Origin: an uncultured Lachnospiraceae bacterium
Lineage (GTDB): Bacteria; Bacillota; Clostridia; Lachnospirales; Lachnospiraceae
Reading direction: 5' to 3'
Length of the DNA: 64,000 nucleotides
Assembly: GCA_934317005.1 (NCBI GenBank)
Contig: CAKREB010000016.1
Span: 8,050-72,049 of the forward strand
A program made the position numbers and the translations under genes. Under the pieces are notes generated by a model. That model was given only the letters and a program-made list of their open reading frames with translations. It made no database searches and was not told the DNA's origin. Positions within the stretch are counted from its first letter, which is position 1. Every line of letters starts with the position of its first letter. Shown here piece after piece: positions 1-8,709 of the stretch.

Positions 1-309
1 CCTATGGTGTGCACCGAAAACGAACTTTTCCGCGAGTATTTTGACGAACAAAAGGGCTCCGGTTTTCCCTATGCCTACCAATATCCCGCCATGAATAAGG
101 TTCTGCAGGCCGCAGGTCGCGTCATTCGCACTACAGAAGATGTTGGTGCAATTCTGCTACTTGACGAACGTTTTTTACAAAGCAGTTACCAAAAACTATT
201 TCCACGGGAATGGTTTCCTTATGATGTTGTCACATTGGAATCTCTTCCAGATTATCTGTCCCGCTTTTGGGATAAATGGATTGACGCAGAATTACCTGAA
301 ACCCCTTAA
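1..309 (+). CDS. DinG/Rad3-family ATP-dependent DNA helicase, C-terminal end (partial)
   Basis: The frame is open from base 1, so the gene starts outside the window and only about 102 C-terminal residues are seen. The stretch QAAGRVIRTTEDVGAILLLD is the typical last helicase motif (QxxGRxIR) of the XPD/Rad3/DinG superfamily 2 helicases. The following DERFLQ and LFPREW segments also fit the C-terminal HelicC_2 domain of these ATP-dependent DNA helicases. Substrate and exact subfamily cannot be judged from this piece. The gene ends at TAA 307-309, and no clear hairpin terminator follows. Confidence 0.85.
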   Translation, partial: PMVCTENELFREYFDEQKGSGFPYAYQYPAMNKVLQAAGRVIRTTEDVGAILLLDERFLQSSYQKLFPREWFPYDVVTLESLPDYLSRFWDKWIDAELPETP

Positions 310-654
310 TATCATGTAACTTTTTCTTATAATGCTATTTATAAAATCTTGTGACAAAAATTATTTTTTCAAACTGATGCTACAAAGGATTGATGCACTG
401 CAAAACAGTTCGCACAATCCTGTTTTCAGTCCCGAAACTCTCAAAAATCAAAACAAATTTTACATATTCTTTTCTAACACCGTCCATACTATAGAGCATA
501 CCATTCCTTTTCATCCTACTGACATTCCGCATAGGATGAACATGTTGCTTATCAGCATACGATTCTGTATTACGTGCAGCAGCATATGATTTGTGACATG
601 CGCATTTGGCACAAATCCCATCAAACTATGAATGCGCAGAAACGAGGGATTCAC
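310..654. other. Intergenic region with possible promoter
   Basis: There is no convincing gene here; the 85-codon open frame starting near 332 has no ribosome binding site and a low-complexity composition. A candidate sigma-A promoter for the next gene is TTGCTT (545-550), a 17-bp spacer and TATTAC (568-573). It is only a moderate match to consensus. Confidence 0.3.
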
Positions 655-1086
655 ATGGAAGAACACACAGTAGCGTTATTAAAAGAATGTAACTCCGGTT
701 GTAAAATGGCAACCCAGAGTATCCGTCAGGTTCGCGAGTATGCCAAAGATCCAAAGCTGGAACGTATTTTAGATGCCTATGATAAAAAGCATCGTGATCT
801 TGAAGAAGAAACCGATTGCTTATTATCAAAATATGAAAAATCAGAAGAGAAGCCAAGTACTCTGGCAGAATTTTGGTCCAAAATGGATATCGAAATGAAA
901 ATGATGCTTCATGCAGACAGCCACCAAATTGCCAAACTGATGATGGACGGCTGCAATATGGGAATCCAGACTCTAAGCGAGCATGTCAATCAATATAGCG
1001 AAGCCTCTAAAGAAAGCAGTACTATTGCAAAGAAAATTATTAAAGCAGAGGAAGATTTCATGGCAGAGATGAAGCAGTTTTTGTAA
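655..1086 (+). CDS. Small helical protein, ferritin-like/DUF2383-type
   Basis: The 143-residue product is almost entirely predicted amphipathic helix, with conserved-looking CNSGCKMA near the N-terminus and IAKLMMDGCNMGIQ in the middle. Its length and helix pattern suggest a four-helix bundle of the ferritin-like/DUF2383 type. That is recognition from memory rather than a domain search, and I see no clean set of di-iron ligands. I chose the ATG at 655 because GAGGG lies 7 bases upstream; the frame extends upstream to 574 but without a ribosome binding site. It is followed by a hairpin terminator at 1188-1236, so it is probably a single-gene unit. Function unknown. Confidence 0.75.
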   Translation: MEEHTVALLKECNSGCKMATQSIRQVREYAKDPKLERILDAYDKKHRDLEEETDCLLSKYEKSEEKPSTLAEFWSKMDIEMKMMLHADSHQIAKLMMDGCNMGIQTLSEHVNQYSEASKESSTIAKKIIKAEEDFMAEMKQFL

Positions 1087-1187
1087 GAATAAAACATGTA
1101 CAGGAAACTGTATTATGGAAAATGGGGCTCTTTGCGGTGGAAAATTTCGTGCAATCCACACACCGGTGGTACTGACAAGAGAAAACC

Positions 1188-1236
1188 TGAGAGATGCAGG
1201 AGAAGCGCACGCCTGCCGAAGAGTTCTCATTTTTTA
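1188..1236 (+). terminator. Probable Rho-independent terminator
   Basis: The arms TGAGA (1188-1192) with GCAGG pair with CCTGC and TCTCA (1225-1229) around an internal loop, followed by six T (1230-1235). It would end the transcript of the small helical protein gene. The rest of the 355-bp gap up to 1443 holds no gene I can support. Confidence 0.5.
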
Positions 1237-1442
1237 ACTTTCGCATATTGACTTTTTTCTGTTCCAAATCAAAATACCAATGCTAATGAGGCAACTCGAA
1301 AGTATCCTTTTCTCAGCAGCAAAAAGCTATATTCACCGCAAAAAGAAAAATTTATACTTTACAAATGAATGAATTCGACCGATAATACAATAGTAATAAT
1401 AGGGAAATAGGGAAAATATACTAATACGAGGAAATACTACAT

Positions 1443-2132
1443 ATGAATACACCTATTTTAATTTTAGAAGATGACCTAATTCAAAGGAAATCATTAGAAG
1501 CTTTAATCCGCGAATATTCTACAGCACTAGAACCTATTTCTGTTACTTCACTAGACCGCGCAAAGGATGAACTCAATCATTTTGCTCACTTTAGCGCATT
1601 TTTTATTGATATTTCACTTGAATCCCATATTTCAAATACAGATGGATTACAATTTGCAAAGCATATCCTTTTAACCCCAAAACACAAAGATACACCCATT
1701 ATATTTGTAACAGGTTATCCCGAACATGTCTTTCATGCAATCAATGAATTTCATTGCTATGCTTATCTGTTAAAACCATTTAAAAGAGAAGATGTTTTTC
1801 AACAGCTTGACCGTATTTTCAAGACAGACTCCTCATTACGATTACGGACATTGTCCGGCATTTATCAAAAAATTGATTACAACGATATCTTCTATATCCA
1901 ATCTTTTGGGAGAAATATTCACTATCAAACAAGGTACGGAGAAATACGCTCCAGACAATACACCTTAAAAACATTAGAAGATATATTGCCAGGCTTTTTT
2001 TCCCGTTGCCATAAATCTTATATTGTTAACACAAACCACATAGTATCCTTTAATGCAACGAAACGAGTACTATACATACGAGAAATTGATGAGCAGATTC
2101 CCTACAATCAAAACTATCATGTCACCCTCTAG
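1443..2132 (+). CDS. LytTR-family response regulator (AgrA/ComE-like)
   Basis: A 229-residue two-domain regulator. Residues 1-120 form a CheY-like receiver with the acidic pair D10/D11, phospho-acceptor D56 (in FFIDIS) and the K of LLKPF. Residues about 130-229 form a LytTR DNA-binding domain, with the family signatures IFYIQSFGRNI and FSRCHKSYIVN. LytTR regulators bind pairs of 9-10 bp direct repeats about two helical turns apart. A GAGG ribosome binding site precedes the ATG. The partner sensor kinase starts 23 bases downstream, so the two are co-transcribed. The likely targets are the three near-identical promoters at about 4.8, 8.1 and 41.0 kb, but the assignment is inferred and a second LytTR regulator is encoded at 17.9 kb. 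Confidence 0.92.
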   Translation: MNTPILILEDDLIQRKSLEALIREYSTALEPISVTSLDRAKDELNHFAHFSAFFIDISLESHISNTDGLQFAKHILLTPKHKDTPIIFVTGYPEHVFHAINEFHCYAYLLKPFKREDVFQQLDRIFKTDSSLRLRTLSGIYQKIDYNDIFYIQSFGRNIHYQTRYGEIRSRQYTLKTLEDILPGFFSRCHKSYIVNTNHIVSFNATKRVLYIREIDEQIPYNQNYHVTL

Positions 2133-2155
2133 TACAACAGAAAGGACCCTATTCC

Positions 2156-3485
2156 ATGAACACATTTTTATTATTTATTACTATTTTAATGCTCGTACTG
2201 CAAAACCTTACCTATATAGGATGTATGCTGTATTTATCCGGTGAGTACACTCTCAAATCACTTCTACCCCCCCCCCGAAAAACTACTGTTATCATTTATT
2301 TTATTTAATCTTGTCACATACATTATCCAACGCAGTGATAATCAATGGGTCATGCTTGGACTCTTATTCGTTCTTCTTATGTATATTATCTTTCTATATA
2401 TCAACACAAGCAAACCTATTAGTCAATGCTGTAATATCGCTTTATTTGGCTACCTTATTGTCAGTTTTGCACAGACAATTGGCATTATATTAGTCAATCT
2501 GTTACATATTCCTTATAATCCGCAGCGTTTTGACAATATTGGTATATGCCTGATTTTTCTGCTTACTCCTCTCATTCTTATTGTTTTTCTATATTTTTGT
2601 CCGATTCATATAATAATGAACAAATTAGAAAAAAATTCTTACTTTTTTTCTCTGTGCATTATCTCTGTTGTTATTTTAGTATCAATTTATACCAGCTTTG
2701 ACAGTAAATATATGGATGCCGGTCTGTTGATTTCTTCTGTATCCACGACAATTCTCTTTGTCGGTATTGGTGGATTAATTTTGTATCAAAGTTTTCAAGA
2801 CCAAAAGCGTAAACAGACACTTCATGATTATGAAACCTACCTGCCTATTTTGGAACAAATGATCCAAAATATTCAGAAAAACCAACATCGCTACAACAAC
2901 CAAATTTCTTCCATCATTCATCTGGCTGACGTGCATACTGACTATGATTCTCTCTGCAACGCTTTAAACGAATTTTCTACTGCAACAAGGCAAGATGCAG
3001 ATGAATCCTACTACGATTTCCTTCATTTGGAAAACAAGTTACTTGCCAGTATTCTATACTGTAAAGTTCAGGAAGCATACAACCACAGCAAGCATATCAT
3101 AGTCCATGTAATGGATTATTCTTTCGAAAGCAACTGTACAGACCTGGAAATCGTAGATATCACCGGAATCCTTTTAGACAATGCGCTAGAAGCAACGCAG
3201 CCTGACCAGTTCATCTATGTTACCATTGGTGACACTTCCGTACAAAAGGAAAATCGAAAGTTCAAAATTTCCGTCCAGAACCCCGGACCTGCAGCTACTG
3301 ACGAATATATCCGCAAAATTTTTCGTAAAAAATATACTACAAAGAAGAACACGGAAGGACACGGGCTAGGACTTGCAATCCTTCAATCCACTGTCAATAA
3401 ATATCATGGCGCAATTACGGTAAGCAACAGTTATCCGGAAGGGACAGAAGGAAAACGATACCTAAAGATAGAGGTGGAAGTATAA
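2156..3485 (+). CDS. AgrC-like GHKL sensor histidine kinase, reading frame split by a C10 tract
   Basis: This is a membrane sensor kinase with several transmembrane segments over roughly the first 190 residues, then a coiled linker with the phospho-acceptor region (NQHRYNNQI) and a GHKL ATPase domain (N box ITGILLDNALEA, G box GHGLGLAI). The ATG at 2156 has a good ribosome binding site (AAAGGA, 9 bases away) and opens with a hydrophobic segment, but this frame stops at 2306 after a run of ten C (2267-2276). The kinase body is in another frame, open from a GTG at 2241 that lacks a ribosome binding site. With nine C the two parts join into one 442-residue protein whose N-terminal helix is then complete. 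So either the tract is phase-variable, or the gene is broken, or this is a homopolymer error. It partners the LytTR regulator just upstream. Confidence 0.85.
2267..2276 (+). repeat. Homopolymer tract of ten C inside the sensor kinase gene
   Basis: Ten consecutive C lie at codon ~38 of the kinase gene started at 2156. Loss of one C (or gain of two) restores one continuous reading frame; the present length puts the kinase off-frame. Such tracts in an A/T-rich genome are classic slipped-strand sites. Confidence 0.9.
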
Positions 3486-3543
3486 AGCATAACGATTCTT
3501 ATACTAAATCATTGACTACTGAACCACGATATAGTCCTAATAC

Positions 3544-4659
3544 TCAATATCCCGGATTTGCAAAGCCAATGACATGCGCTCTGCTATAATCTGCACGATA
3601 CCAGTGTGATGCTGAACGGTAATATGTATAAATCTTAACCGTTCTCGTTGCATTGGTACCACTTCCCGTATTTCCCTCTGCCATAGTCAAAGAATTTCCA
3701 TTAACCGCAATAACAATTCCTGTATGATCCGGTGTAATATCTCCATAGTTATCAATTGCTGCCAAATCTCCAACCTGTGGTGTATATGACGCGGTGCTAG
3801 TGTTAGCTACGGCTTTCACTCCTGTTGTATGGTTATACCATGAAGCAAAACTATAATACCGTCCCTTATTCATATAATACTTTGCCCATAGCGAAGTAGA
3901 TGCATATTTGGGAACAATCGCATTAATCTGTGGTGTTGAATATCCTGCATTTGCCATAGCTGTCCGCGCAATATATGTTGCATACATGGCACAATACGGT
4001 GTCAACGAACCTGCCCCATACCATCTCTGATATATTCTGCCATTCGTTCCTACAGATGCCTGCGCCAAATTATAAATATTCTGTTGTACTGTTCCATTTG
4101 GTGTTGTTACATCGGAAGATATCGAAGTGTCATTGTCTATAGCAGCATTTGATTGAGAAAGTACATATGTATTTACATCTGATGCTGTTGCAAAAGCATA
4201 CTTATATCCTCCTGATACCGGATACTTAATTTGAATATAATTGCCTTTGCTTCCCAAAACCATTACTCGATCTCCCACAGCCACATATCCATAATAGCTG
4301 CCACCATCCCGCATATAGGTATTGAATTTTCCCTTTGAAGTATACGTATCTCCACCTGTCGCTGTCAAAATGGCTGAAGTTGAAATATAACCGGTACGTC
4401 TGCCTCTTGCTGTCGGATAAGACACCTTAGAGTATCTACCGGTAACTAATGATACATAGCATTCATCCGATGGGTAAATCCATCCCATCCCACGCGTTAA
4501 TGCCGTATTTGAATACACTCTGGTATTATAATTATTGATTGTATGACACTTTCTGGTAGCTGCACTTACCTTTGCGGTATTTCCTAACATAAACACTCCA
4601 GCCAACATAATGATTGCAATCATAGTTAAAAACGTCTTTTTTTCAAATAAATGTTTCAT
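3544..4659 (-). CDS. Secreted SH3-like/CHAP-domain cell-wall hydrolase
   Basis: A 371-residue exported protein. Residues 1-33 are a signal peptide (KK, hydrophobic core, VSAATRK). Two SH3-like segments follow (about 35-90 and 95-155), then a short linker, then a CHAP-type domain (about 195-371). The CHAP domain shows a candidate catalytic Cys in TPYCAMYATY and a His in TPDHTGIVIA. CHAP domains cut peptidoglycan as amidases or endopeptidases. The N-terminal half is closely similar to the M23 protein encoded at 6955-7989, so the two are domain-shuffled paralogues. I chose the ATG at 4659 because GGTGATT lies at good spacing and an upstream ATG sits too close to AAAGGA. It is transcribed from the direct-repeat promoter at 4785-4845. 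Confidence 0.87.
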   Translation of the reverse strand: MKHLFEKKTFLTMIAIIMLAGVFMLGNTAKVSAATRKCHTINNYNTRVYSNTALTRGMGWIYPSDECYVSLVTGRYSKVSYPTARGRRTGYISTSAILTATGGDTYTSKGKFNTYMRDGGSYYGYVAVGDRVMVLGSKGNYIQIKYPVSGGYKYAFATASDVNTYVLSQSNAAIDNDTSISSDVTTPNGTVQQNIYNLAQASVGTNGRIYQRWYGAGSLTPYCAMYATYIARTAMANAGYSTPQINAIVPKYASTSLWAKYYMNKGRYYSFASWYNHTTGVKAVANTSTASYTPQVGDLAAIDNYGDITPDHTGIVIAVNGNSLTMAEGNTGSGTNATRTVKIYTYYRSASHWYRADYSRAHVIGFANPGY

Positions 4660-4747
4660 AATAATCACCATTCCTTTCCGGTAAATCAATGCGTTAGGAT
4701 GACACACATTTATTTGTCATCCTTTCTTTGCCTTTGCGAGAATAAAA

Positions 4748-4803
4748 ATAAGGTTTTTGTAACCTTCATTCTTAACTTGAATTTAGTGTAACAAAAACCT
4801 TAT
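4748..4803. repeat. 13-bp perfect inverted repeat around the CHAP gene promoter
   Basis: ATAAGGTTTTTGT (4748-4760) is exactly inverted at 4791-4803 and flanks the -10 element and start region. An equivalent with one mismatch is present at the related promoter near 40.93-40.98 kb, but not clearly at 8.07 kb. The left arm on the template would not be in the transcript, so it acts as DNA rather than an RNA hairpin, if it acts at all. Confidence 0.6.
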
Positions 4804-4845
4804 GCCTATTTTGCATATTGCATATTTTGACAAATAAAATGTCAT
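4785..4845 (-). promoter_or_regulatory. LytTR-type direct-repeat promoter A (CHAP hydrolase gene)
   Basis: On the minus strand: half-site ATGACATTTT (4836-4845), then half-site ATGCAATATG (4814-4823) with the ACA/GCA cores 21 bp apart, then 29 bp to an extended -10 element TGTTACACT (core 4785-4790). No -35 match is visible, as expected for an activator-dependent promoter. The same three parts recur with identical spacing at 8066-8126 and 40963-41023. Confidence 0.7.
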
Positions 4846-4866
4846 AATTAACATAATGAAAAATTT

Positions 4867-4914
4867 AAAAGCAGATAGCCATGCATGTTTACATACAAAT
4901 TACTATCTGCTTTT
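4867..4914 (-). repeat. Hairpin repeat, also a likely terminator
   Basis: AAAAGCAGATAG (4867-4878) pairs perfectly with CTATCTGCTTTT (4903-4914). The loop contains ATGTTTACATACAAAT, shared almost exactly with the hairpin in the repeat at 61211-61414. Read on the minus strand it lies directly downstream of the zinc-ribbon/YARHG gene and is followed by T-rich sequence. Confidence 0.65.
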
Positions 4915-5000
4915 GAACTCAACACCTTAACATCACAATATTATATTTTTATGTATAAAAGATACTCCGTATATTTCATACCATTATTTCAGTAAAACTC

Positions 5001-6089
5001 CTACTGTTTTTCGCATTTCTGAATCAGTCGTAAGTTCTTAAGTTCATATGTATTAAACTCAGCATCTCCTACATCCGTCTTCGTTGGTACATACCAGCTT
5101 TTACTCAAAAAATAATTTGATAGATTTTGATCTGAAAAAATATAACCATGTCTTGCATAGATTTCATTTCTTGCCAATCGCATCTGAGCTTTACTTAATT
5201 TCTTTATCTCCCGCTTCGTATAGTATCTGGTAGCTACCTCCGGCAAAATAAATTCAGAATCATTCGTCAAATCATTTGATGTCTGCCTTCTTTTCCTAGA
5301 GGACTCTTTGGCGCTTCTCATATCCGTAAACAGATACGCACCATTATTTTCAACACAAGTGTATATATAACTCTGTTTCACTGTTTTTTGTGTTCCATCG
5401 GAATACAAAACCCGTATTTTCTCATAAGATGTCACCTCCGCCGTATAAGAATCCAACCATTTCACATTTGTTGTCTGACAACTCTGTATACTCTCTTCTA
5501 CTCCTTTTTCATACAGATTTTGCGACACTTTTTTCTGGGTTTCATAAATATTGCTGCCAATCTGCATACAGTATTTGGCATCGGAGTAATCACCTGTATT
5601 TACAGCATTTACAAAGCAATATACATAATTTTGTAAATTATCCTCCGGTGAATAGGAATAGTTTCCTGATTCCTCTTCCGGCATATCCGCTTCTTCATCT
5701 ATATAACCACTATCCGGTGTTTCCGTCGGTTCCGAAGTCGGTGTTGCTGTCGGCTCTGTAGTTTCAGATATATCATCATTTTTCGCTACAGCAGTAGTTT
5801 CTTTTTTGTCTAGTGTATTGTCGTTCTTCTGTCCCTTAGGGCGAAAAAGCACAAAGCACAAACTGACCACCGCAATCAACGCCACTGCAACAGCTATCGT
5901 CGTAACAATATTTGCGCTTTTTTTATCAGATTCTCTGTCTCTAATTTTAGGAACGCTATCATAGCTGTCGTCCTCCGCTCCTTCTCCCATGTAATAAACC
6001 CCATCGCCACCTTTAATCACCTTTTTTCCACAATAAGGACAAAACTTGGGATTTTCTCCCATGTCCTTTCCGCAATTTCCACAAAACAT
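5001..6089 (-). CDS. Zinc-ribbon membrane protein with C-terminal YARHG domain
   Basis: A 362-residue protein. Residues 1-25 form a zinc ribbon (CGNCG, CPYCGKK). One transmembrane helix (about 62-83) is followed by a Thr/Pro/Glu-rich extracellular linker (TATPTSEPTETP), a globular region and a C-terminal YARHG domain (about 300-362; RLARNEIYARHGYIF). YARHG domains are extracellular modules of unknown ligand, common in Firmicutes envelope proteins. The zinc ribbon recalls those opening the kinases of the island further right and suggests a shared origin or partner. I chose the ATG at 6089 with AGGTGA 10 bases upstream; a GTG three codons earlier is possible. Function unknown. Confidence 0.82.
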   Translation of the reverse strand: MFCGNCGKDMGENPKFCPYCGKKVIKGGDGVYYMGEGAEDDSYDSVPKIRDRESDKKSANIVTTIAVAVALIAVVSLCFVLFRPKGQKNDNTLDKKETTAVAKNDDISETTEPTATPTSEPTETPDSGYIDEEADMPEEESGNYSYSPEDNLQNYVYCFVNAVNTGDYSDAKYCMQIGSNIYETQKKVSQNLYEKGVEESIQSCQTTNVKWLDSYTAEVTSYEKIRVLYSDGTQKTVKQSYIYTCVENNGAYLFTDMRSAKESSRKRRQTSNDLTNDSEFILPEVATRYYTKREIKKLSKAQMRLARNEIYARHGYIFSDQNLSNYFLSKSWYVPTKTDVGDAEFNTYELKNLRLIQKCEKQ

Positions 6090-6213
6090 TTCTATCACGT
6101 CACCTCAAATCTGTATGTATTTTAATACCAATATTTTTCTGGAATACGCTTAATCCATCCGGTCAGTGCCTTTTTATTTCCACTCTCTCCTTTTTATTCA
6201 TTATTACAACAAT

Positions 6214-6870
6214 TTATTTTAAATACTTCGATCTATTTGTGCTCGTATTGAGATATAAATTTTTACCACCTTCAGTAACCGTTAATTTCGATTTTGCTTG
6301 TATCAGCTTCTTTTCAGATTTTTTAAATTTAGTTTTAGATACTTTTTTCGAATTAATAAAATAACTCTTTTTTCCAATTTTATATGTATTAACATCTATC
6401 GATGCATACCATACTTGCTTTTCCTTGATTTTTTTCCCATTAAAGCATTGGTAACTACATACTATTCCATCTCGAGACATTTGATGAACAATAGTCCCTT
6501 TTTTATTAGAATAAAATGTAACACTCCATAGGGCATACGATTGCATATACTTTACTTTCCCATTAACAATACCGTAAACGGCAAGCTGACCAGATGCGTT
6601 AGATGCTCCATAATCATGAACCAACAATTCCGGGACACCATCTGCATTAATATCAAAAATACGAAATCGTATTCCGGAATCTGTTGTTTTTGAGCTCCGA
6701 TAACTACTATTGTCACTCCATAATTTATGCGGATAACTTAAAAATTCATTATACTTTTTTAAAGCCGCCGTTTTCTTAGATGCCGCCGTTCCTGTTTCAA
6801 AAAAAATACTTAAAATCATCGCTTGCATTAAAACAATTAAAATTCCTGTTTGCAAAATCTTCTTTTTCAT
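6214..6870 (-). CDS. Small secreted protein with calcium-loop-like motif
   Basis: A 218-residue product with a signal peptide (MKKK, hydrophobic core, cut near GTAAS). The segment FDINADGVPELLV resembles a DxNxDGxxEL calcium-binding or FG-GAP-like loop, a feature of several secreted Clostridia proteins of unknown role. The C-terminus is rich in lysine. A GAGGAG ribosome binding site fixes the start. It lies between the two hydrolase genes and may be read through from the M23 gene promoter, although a hairpin at 6896-6929 lies between them. Confidence 0.75.
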   Translation of the reverse strand: MKKKILQTGILIVLMQAMILSIFFETGTAASKKTAALKKYNEFLSYPHKLWSDNSSYRSSKTTDSGIRFRIFDINADGVPELLVHDYGASNASGQLAVYGIVNGKVKYMQSYALWSVTFYSNKKGTIVHQMSRDGIVCSYQCFNGKKIKEKQVWYASIDVNTYKIGKKSYFINSKKVSKTKFKKSEKKLIQAKSKLTVTEGGKNLYLNTSTNRSKYLK

Positions 6871-6895
6871 GTTTACTTATCTCCTCTTTCTACGC

Positions 6896-6929
6896 AATTT
6901 ATCCCCCCATCTTAATGGGAGGATAAATT
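6896..6929 (-). terminator. Strong hairpin after the M23 hydrolase gene
   Basis: Fifteen-base arms (6896-6910 and 6915-6929, one mismatch) close a 4-base loop. No T-run follows on the minus strand, so it is either a weak terminator or an mRNA-stabilising hairpin that would allow some read-through into the next gene. Confidence 0.45.
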
Positions 6930-6954
6930 CATATATTCTTTTTTCTGTTATTGA

Positions 6955-7989
6955 CTACTTTAATCCACCAATTACACTAGTTGGATCAATTCTGCTTCCA
7001 TTTCTTCTTAATTCGAAATGAAGATGTACCCCGGATGCATTTCCCGTTTTACCGATATATCCAATCACTTCACCCTTTCTAACATTTCTGCTTCCGCAAA
7101 CATATACACCAGTGCTTCCGCTTCTGCGAACCGTTCTGCTACTGCTAATCACCTGATTAACTCCCTCAAATTTATTCAAGTGGCAATACTTTGCTATATA
7201 CCCTCCATTTGAGGAACGAAACTCAATGAAATTTCCATAGCTTGTTAAAAACTTTATACCGGCATATGTTCTGTATGCCTGTTTGTAAGTAACTACACCA
7301 TCTGCAATCGCATAAACCGGTGTTCCAAGTGATACACCTACATTAATGTCATGATAACCATACCAGTTTCCATCGCTTGTTTTCTTGTTGAATCTGCGTC
7401 CTGACGGAACCGGTGCTGCCAATGAACCATTGTCCTGCGCAGGCTGTGCAGCCGGTGCCGGATTTACAATATTTGTCTGCTGTGGCATCAGATATGCATT
7501 GACATCAGATGTTGTTGCGAATCCATATTTATATCCGCCGGAAACAGGATATTTAATCTGTGTGTAGCCACCTCTGGTTCCTAAGATCATAACACTGTCA
7601 CCTGTTGCTACATATCCATAATAGCTGCCACCATCCCGACGATATGTGTTAAACTTTCCACGAGATGTGTAAGTATTTCCACCTGTTGCTGTCAAAATAG
7701 CTGAAGTTGGAATATAACCTGCCTTTAAGCCTCTTGATGTTGGATATGCTACTTTGGAATAACTGCCCGTTACCAGATAAACATAACATTCATCAGAAGG
7801 ATAAATCCAACCAATTCCATTACTTAAACCAGTATTGGAATATACCCTTGTATTGTAGTTGTTGATAGTGTAACACTTCCTAGTCGCTGCGCTTGCTTTT
7901 TTCGGGCTTCCAAATACAGATAATACTCCCACCATCAATGCCATCACTAAAGTTGCTGTAAGTACCTTTCTCTTCATAAAATGTTTCAT
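6955..7989 (-). CDS. Secreted SH3-like/M23-family (LytM) peptidase
   Basis: A 344-residue exported protein with a signal peptide (1-36), two SH3-like segments nearly copying those of the CHAP protein at 3544-4659, an alanine/proline linker (about 175-200) and an M23 metallopeptidase domain (about 205-344). GTPVYAIADGVV, KYCHLNKF and GVHLHFELRRNG are typical of M23; HLH supplies the second and third zinc positions. The first-ligand region reads GYHDINVG, so the His and Asp are adjacent rather than in the usual HxxxD spacing. M23 enzymes cut peptide cross-bridges of peptidoglycan. The ATG at 7989 has GGAAAGGTGA upstream. Its promoter is at 8066-8126. Confidence 0.88.
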   Translation of the reverse strand: MKHFMKRKVLTATLVMALMVGVLSVFGSPKKASAATRKCYTINNYNTRVYSNTGLSNGIGWIYPSDECYVYLVTGSYSKVAYPTSRGLKAGYIPTSAILTATGGNTYTSRGKFNTYRRDGGSYYGYVATGDSVMILGTRGGYTQIKYPVSGGYKYGFATTSDVNAYLMPQQTNIVNPAPAAQPAQDNGSLAAPVPSGRRFNKKTSDGNWYGYHDINVGVSLGTPVYAIADGVVTYKQAYRTYAGIKFLTSYGNFIEFRSSNGGYIAKYCHLNKFEGVNQVISSSRTVRRSGSTGVYVCGSRNVRKGEVIGYIGKTGNASGVHLHFELRRNGSRIDPTSVIGGLK

Positions 7990-8065
7990 AAGAATCACCT
8001 TTCCTTTCTGTAGATTAAATGATTTCTTTTTTATTTTTTCTGCTGTGTATCTTTAACTTGTACTT

Positions 8066-8126
8066 AGTGTAGCAAATTTCTAATACACATTTGACATATT
8101 GTATTTTTTAACCACTCTTATGTCAT
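8066..8126 (-). promoter_or_regulatory. LytTR-type direct-repeat promoter B (M23 hydrolase gene)
   Basis: On the minus strand: ATGACATAAG (8117-8126), ATACAATATG (8095-8104) with cores 21 bp apart, then 29 bp to the extended -10 element TGCTACACT (core 8066-8071). The spacing is identical to promoters A and C, and the region around the -10 (CTACACTAAGTACAAGTTAA) is also conserved. Confidence 0.7.
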
Positions 8127-8161
8127 AATCTACAAAAATTTCAGGGAATTATGCAATTATT

Positions 8162-8671
8162 CTAATAATTCAAAAAGGCTAATGTTCCTATCCCAGCTCC
8201 TGATAACAATATGATCAGAATAACCAGTATAATTAACAGACAAAATTTTGAACGGGCATAATTCTTTAAATTTACATTTTTTCCTGCCCCAAAAGCAAGA
8301 ATTAATAAAACAATCCATCCAACGATTGGAACCGCAAATAAAATATCATAGGCAAAATATGTCCACATTCCCAACGGTCTGTAATCCAATCCAGGCTTAT
8401 AGTCCGGAATCACCTGATTGATTGGCGGTGCCATATTTCCCATATATGCTGATTGCATGTTAATGTTTTGATTTGCATATTGCTTCCCTTGCACATTAGC
8501 TCCATTATAATTCTGATTTTTCTGCGCATCCTTCTTAACTGTTTCACCCCAATCTGAGCGATTCTGTGATGTTTTTTCCTCCGATGCTGTTGTTTTGCTT
8601 AATGGTTCTCCACACCCAATGCAAAATTTTGAACTTTCTGCATTATCTGTTCCACATTTTGTACATTTCAT
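8162..8671 (-). CDS. Zinc-ribbon membrane protein
   Basis: A 169-residue protein with an N-terminal zinc ribbon (CTKCG, CIGCGEP), a polar Asn/Gln-rich linker (about 30-95) and two transmembrane helices (about 105-130 and 145-165). It starts 38 bases after the PASTA kinase gene, with AAAGGAGAG upstream of the ATG, and is the last gene of the signalling island. It has no enzymatic motif. A membrane scaffold or kinase substrate is possible but unproven. Confidence 0.8.
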   Translation of the reverse strand: MKCTKCGTDNAESSKFCIGCGEPLSKTTASEEKTSQNRSDWGETVKKDAQKNQNYNGANVQGKQYANQNINMQSAYMGNMAPPINQVIPDYKPGLDYRPLGMWTYFAYDILFAVPIVGWIVLLILAFGAGKNVNLKNYARSKFCLLIILVILIILLSGAGIGTLAFLNY

Positions 8672-8709
8672 CTTTCATTCTCTCCTTTACTAAAAAATTT
8701 ATTGTTTTC

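Noticed and set aside
332..589. 85-codon open frame on the plus strand
   Set aside because: There is no ribosome binding site, the composition is low-complexity and no family resemblance is seen. It lies in an ordinary intergenic region.
973..1267. Two minus-strand frames opposite the small helical protein gene and its terminator
   Set aside because: They overlap a better gene and a terminator hairpin and show no domain or start signal.
2241..2300. GTG at 2241 as the real start of the sensor kinase
   Set aside because: There is no ribosome binding site, and it cuts into a well-formed upstream coding segment with a good start (2156). The C10 tract explains the frame change better.
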